Positions 61,340 through 64,000 of a stretch of 64,000 nt of DNA are shown one piece after another. A program made the translations under genes and the position numbers. Location: the NCBI RefSeq assembly GCF_000526515.1, contig NZ_JAGF01000001.1, forward strand, positions 1,612,001 through 1,676,000, given 5' to 3'. The notes under the pieces were generated by a model that saw only the letters and a program-made list of their open reading frames with translations, was not told where the DNA came from and did no database searches. The DNA comes from Cellulomonas sp. KRMCY2. Lineage in GTDB: Bacteria > Actinomycetota > Actinomycetes > Actinomycetales > Cellulomonadaceae. The first letter of the stretch is position 1. The number at the start of each line of letters is the position of its first letter.

Positions 61340-61403
61340 ACCGGCGACCGCGGAGCGCTCCGCTCGACGGCGGACAGCTCCGCTCGGGCGGTCGTGCGCC
61401 GGG

Positions 61404-62471
61404 TCAGGGGGTCCAGTCGGTGGCCGGCGGCCTGATCTCCCCGGAGCCCCGCTCGATCAGCCGGGTCGGCACGACGGTCCGACACACGGGGAGGTGCCCG
61501 CCGTCGATCCGTGCGAAGACCTGCTCGGCTGCCAGGGCACCCATCCGGGCGGGGTCCTGGGCGATCACGGTCACCGCCGGCTCCAGCAGGTCGGCGAGCT
61601 CGAAGTCGTCGAAGCCGACCAGCGCGACGGTGTGCTGCACGCCGCGCGCACGCAGGGCACGGATGGTCCCGATGGTGACGAGGTTCTGGCTGGCGAACAG
61701 GGCTGTCGGTGGCTCCGGCCCGTCCAGCAGGCGCAGCGCCGCAGCCTCCGCCGCGTCCTCGCTGTGCAGGTCGTCGATCGCCCGGAGCTGGTCGGTGGGT
61801 ATCCCGGCCTCCAGCGCCGCCGCCAGGAATCCGGCATGACGCAGCCGCGCTGTCGCGATCCGCGAGAGGTCACCGAGGTAGGCGATGCGGCGGTGACCGT
61901 GTCGGATCAGGTGCGCCGTCGCCTGCCGCGCGCCCTCGGCGTTGTCCACCACGACGGAGTCGACCTCGAGCCCCTGCGGCGGGCGGTCGACCAGGATGAT
62001 CGGGGTACCCGACTCCTGCTCGTTGCGGAGGTAGGAGTGGTCGGTTGAGGCCGCTGTCATGATCAGGCCGTCGACGCGGCGTGAGGTGAAGGCTGCGACG
62101 AGGTCGCGCTCGCGTTCCGGGTCCTCGTCGATGCTGGCGGAGAACACGGCGACGCCGCGGAGCGCTGCGACGTCCTCGACCGCGCGGTGGACGGCCGCGC
62201 AGAAGGGATTGTCGACGCTGGCCAGGATGAGCCCGAGGCTGCGCGAGCGGCGGTCCGAGCGGCGCAGCGTGCCGGCGGTCAGGTCCGGCCGGAAGCTCAG
62301 GGCCCGCGCGGCAGCGTGCACGCGCTCGGCCGTGGCGGGCGTCACGCCGGGCTCGTCGTTGATCACTCTGGAGACCGTCTTGATGCCGACACCGGCGAGT
62401 GCGGCGACATCACGCATCGTCGGGCGCTGGCGCGGCGGCCGGCCCTGGTTCTCGTCAGACAACGTTGTCAT
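61404..62471 (-). CDS. LacI-family repressor of the fructose-type ABC operon
   Basis: A 355-residue repressor. HTH is MRDVAALAGVGIKTVSRVIND (about residues 19-39), hinge RPDLTAGTLRRS and an effector domain with LGLILASVDNPFCAAVH. Its first codons (ATG ACA ACG TTG TC) form one of two GACAACGTTGTC palindromes in the divergent region, so it is very likely autoregulated and controls the ABC importer. Effector probably fructose, sucrose or a phosphate ester. Confidence 0.93.
   Translation of the reverse strand: MTTLSDENQGRPPRQRPTMRDVAALAGVGIKTVSRVINDEPGVTPATAERVHAAARALSFRPDLTAGTLRRSDRRSRSLGLILASVDNPFCAAVHRAVEDVAALRGVAVFSASIDEDPERERDLVAAFTSRRVDGLIMTAASTDHSYLRNEQESGTPIILVDRPPQGLEVDSVVVDNAEGARQATAHLIRHGHRRIAYLGDLSRIATARLRHAGFLAAALEAGIPTDQLRAIDDLHSEDAAEAAALRLLDGPEPPTALFASQNLVTIGTIRALRARGVQHTVALVGFDDFELADLLEPAVTVIAQDPARMGALAAEQVFARIDGGHLPVCRTVVPTRLIERGSGEIRPPATDWTP
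62458..62469. promoter_or_regulatory. LacI operator 1, overlapping the repressor's start codon
   Basis: GACAACGTTGTC, 12-bp perfect palindrome made of codons 1-5 of the LacI gene. The same core occurs 77 bp away in front of the ABC operon. Confidence 0.85.
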
Positions 62472-62499
62472 CCTGTGACCATATCGCGATCCAACGCTC

Positions 62500-62528
62500 T
62501 TGACCGGCTACGTGCAGCCGGGTAGACA
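62500..62528 (+). promoter_or_regulatory. Promoter of the fructose-type ABC operon
   Basis: TTGACC, 17-base spacer, TAGACA (62523-62528). This places the ATG at 62528 inside the -10, so that ATG cannot be the translational start. Confidence 0.65.
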
Positions 62529-62534
62529 TGGCCG

Positions 62535-62548
62535 TGACAACGTTGTCA
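62535..62548. promoter_or_regulatory. LacI operator 2
   Basis: TGACAACGTTGTCA, 14-bp perfect palindrome directly downstream of the -10, covering the transcription start of the ABC operon. Confidence 0.88.
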
Positions 62549-62584
62549 GGCGCCTTGGCGCCGCCGACCCGGGGAGCTTCAACG

Positions 62585-63694
62585 GTGAACACACATCCGA
62601 TCACGCGCTCACGCCGACCGCGCACCATGACGACCGCAGCGCTGGGCGCCGCGGTCCTCGTCCTCGCCGGATGCACGTCGTCGCCGTCCGGCGACGAGGC
62701 CGGGTCGCCGTCGGCCGGTTCCGACGAGGAGATCGGCGTCTCGCTGATCGTCAAGACCACCACCAACCCGTTCTTCGTCGCGATGCAGGACGGTGCCAAG
62801 CAGGCCGCCGAGGACGAGGGTGTCACGCTGACCCTCGCGGCAGGCAAGGAGGACGGCGACGAGGACACCCAGATCCAGGCGATCGAGAACGCGATCTCCC
62901 AGGGGCAGCGCGGCATCCTGATCACTCCGAACGGCCCCGCGGTCGTCGACGCGATCGAGAAGGCGCGTGCGGAGGGGCTCTTCGTGATCGCCCTCGACAC
63001 GCCACCGGACCCCGCCGATGCCGTCGACATCACCTTCGCGACCGACAACTTCGACGCCGGCCTGCGCATCGGGGAGTGGACCGCTGGGCACCTGGACGGC
63101 CAGCCCGCCGTGATCGCCATGCTCGACCTCTTCGACGACAAGATCGTCTCGGTCGACTACAACCGCGACCAGGGCTTCCTCACCGGCATGGGCGTCGACG
63201 TCAAGGACGCCGCCGTGAACGGTGACGAGGACCCCACGGGCAGCTACAGCGGTGGCACCTACACGATCGTCTGCAACGAGGCCACCAACGGTGCCGAGGA
63301 CGGCGGGGCGACCGCCATGGAGACCTGCCTGTCGAAGAACCCGGACATCAACGTGGTCTACACGATCAACGAGCCGGCTGCCTATGGCGCCTACCAGGTG
63401 CTGCAGAACGCCGGCCGCGAGGGTGACGTGACCCTGGTGTCGGTCGACGGCGGCTGCGCAGGCGTCGGCTACGTCAAGGACGGGATCATCGGTGCGACGT
63501 CGCAGCAGTACCCGCTGCGGATGGCCCAGGAGGGCGTCAAGGCGATCGCCGAGCTGGTCCGGACCGGCGCCGCCCCGGAGACCTCCGAAGGGCTCGACTT
63601 CTTCGACACCGGCGTCGCGCTCGTGACCGAGAGCCCCGTCGACGGCGTCGAGAGCATTGACGTCGCCGCAGCCGAGGCGATCTGCTGGGGCTGA
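62585..63694 (+). CDS. Fructose-type sugar-binding lipoprotein (FrcB-like)
   Basis: A 369-residue RbsB/FrcB-class binding protein. GTG at 62585 has GGGGAG 8 bases upstream. Signal peptide with n-region TRSRRPRTMTT and lipobox LVLAGCTS (Cys about residue 29). Mature part: IGVSLIVKTTTNPFFVAMQDG, AISQGQRGILITPNG, TINEPAAYGAYQVLQ and a final EAICWG. The two-lobe pentose/hexose-binding pattern most resembles fructose-binding FrcB; two internal Cys may pair. The upstream ATG at 62528 lies in the promoter. Confidence 0.9.
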   Translation: MNTHPITRSRRPRTMTTAALGAAVLVLAGCTSSPSGDEAGSPSAGSDEEIGVSLIVKTTTNPFFVAMQDGAKQAAEDEGVTLTLAAGKEDGDEDTQIQAIENAISQGQRGILITPNGPAVVDAIEKARAEGLFVIALDTPPDPADAVDITFATDNFDAGLRIGEWTAGHLDGQPAVIAMLDLFDDKIVSVDYNRDQGFLTGMGVDVKDAAVNGDEDPTGSYSGGTYTIVCNEATNGAEDGGATAMETCLSKNPDINVVYTINEPAAYGAYQVLQNAGREGDVTLVSVDGGCAGVGYVKDGIIGATSQQYPLRMAQEGVKAIAELVRTGAAPETSEGLDFFDTGVALVTESPVDGVESIDVAAAEAICWG

Positions 63695-63788
63695 GCCCGG
63701 GTGGTCGGTGGCGCGCCGTCGCGACGCGCCACCGACCACGCCCGGTGACTTGGACGCACAGCCATCGCCACGACGCACAGGAGACACC

Positions 63789-64000
63789 GTGAACAGCCAA
63801 CCAGCTCCTGCTGATGCGTCGACCGCGCAGCATCACGACCTCGCGGAGGAGTTCCTCGAGCAGCAGACCGTCGGCCAGCGCATCCAGGGCACCCTGCACC
63901 GGTACCCCGCGCTGAGCCCGGCGCTCGTGCTCATCGTCTCGATCATCGCCTTCGGCATCCTCAACGACCGGTTCCTGCGGCCGGAGAACCTCTCCCTGAT
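63789..64000 (+). CDS. Sugar ABC transporter permease (FrcC/RbsC type), 3' truncated by window
   Basis: The first 70 residues of a permease. GTG start with CAGGAG 5 bases upstream; a hydrophilic N-terminus (HHDLAEEFLEQQTVGQRIQG) is followed by the first helix ALSPALVLIVSIIAFGILND and FLRPENLSL, the usual start of the RbsC/FrcC family. It follows the binding protein in the same operon; the ATPase gene should lie beyond the window. Confidence 0.85.
   Translation, partial: MNSQPAPADASTAQHHDLAEEFLEQQTVGQRIQGTLHRYPALSPALVLIVSIIAFGILNDRFLRPENLSL

Noticed and set aside
61350-61363. GCGGAGCGCTCCGC as terminator between sucrose phosphorylase and LacI genes
   Set aside because: A loop-less 14-bp palindrome makes a poor hairpin; evidence is too weak to list as a feature.

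Overview
The window is GC-rich DNA of an actinobacterium. Supporting signs are strong G/C third-position bias, many GTG starts, mycobacterial/streptomycete-style HspR (HAIR) operators in front of dnaK-grpE-dnaJ-hspR, an F420-type luciferase-like oxidoreductase, a LytR_C-domain protein and DUF4190/DUF4235 proteins. A C50-carotenoid cluster (crtE-B-I-Ye-Yf-Eb), several carbohydrate-active enzymes (GH13, GH127, GH81, sucrose phosphorylase) and a chitin-binding-like (CBM5/12-like) module point to the Micrococcales, probably a Cellulomonas relative. That placement is an inference.

Layout. 1-2.3 kb: 3' part of a GH13 alpha-glucosidase and two small proteins. 2.4-6.8 kb: a TPP riboswitch followed by thiB-thiP-thiQ. 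6.8-11.6 kb: two tandem GNAT paralogues, a PrxQ-like peroxiredoxin, an SRPBCC protein, a SnoaL-like protein and a YdeI-family protein. 11.6-15.9 kb: two HAIR operators and dnaK-grpE-dnaJ-hspR, closed by a 17-bp perfect hairpin. 16-20.3 kb: a degenerate GGDEF-like gene divergent from a 1110-residue ECF sigma factor fused to a zinc anti-sigma-like domain, membrane segments, a Gly/Ala-rich tract, surface repeats and a chitin-binding-like module. 20.5-26.4 kb: idi and the C50 carotenoid operon, whose genes overlap by 4 bp. 26.5-32.4 kb: an OmpR-type regulator without a receiver domain, upp, tadA, a sirtuin, tRNA-Ser(CGA), two membrane proteins and one unrecognised gene. 32.4-34.7 kb: ECF42-type sigma factor, YciI/DGPF protein and RibD-like reductase. 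35-41.6 kb: LacI regulator, sugar ABC transporter and GH127 arabinofuranosidase behind a perfect 28-bp operator. 41.7-46.8 kb: isochorismatase-like hydrolase, glycerate kinase, Nei-type glycosylase, FAD reductase and LLM oxidoreductase. 47-51.7 kb: processive GT2 synthase, membrane-fusion protein and GH81 beta-1,3-glucanase, a candidate curdlan-type beta-glucan operon. 51.7-57.8 kb: GT87-like protein, DUF4190 protein, NCS2 permease, LytR_C protein, a ParB-like small protein, an EamA transporter and gluconokinase. 57.8-58.9 kb: thioredoxin, DUF302 and a 38-residue Cys-rich protein behind a CsoR/CstR-type operator. 59-64 kb: phosphatase, sucrose phosphorylase, LacI and a fructose-type ABC importer that runs off the end.

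How the genes fit together. Three sugar-use modules (GH13; GH127 with its importer; sucrose phosphorylase with an FrcB-like importer) sit with LacI repressors and clear palindromic operators, a regime of substrate-induced catabolism. The carotenoid genes make a complete route from IPP/DMAPP to a cyclic C50 carotenoid. The most unusual items are the membrane-tethered sigma factor with a putative carbohydrate-sensing tail, the putative beta-1,3-glucan synthesis operon and the small redox operon with its copper/persulfide-type operator.
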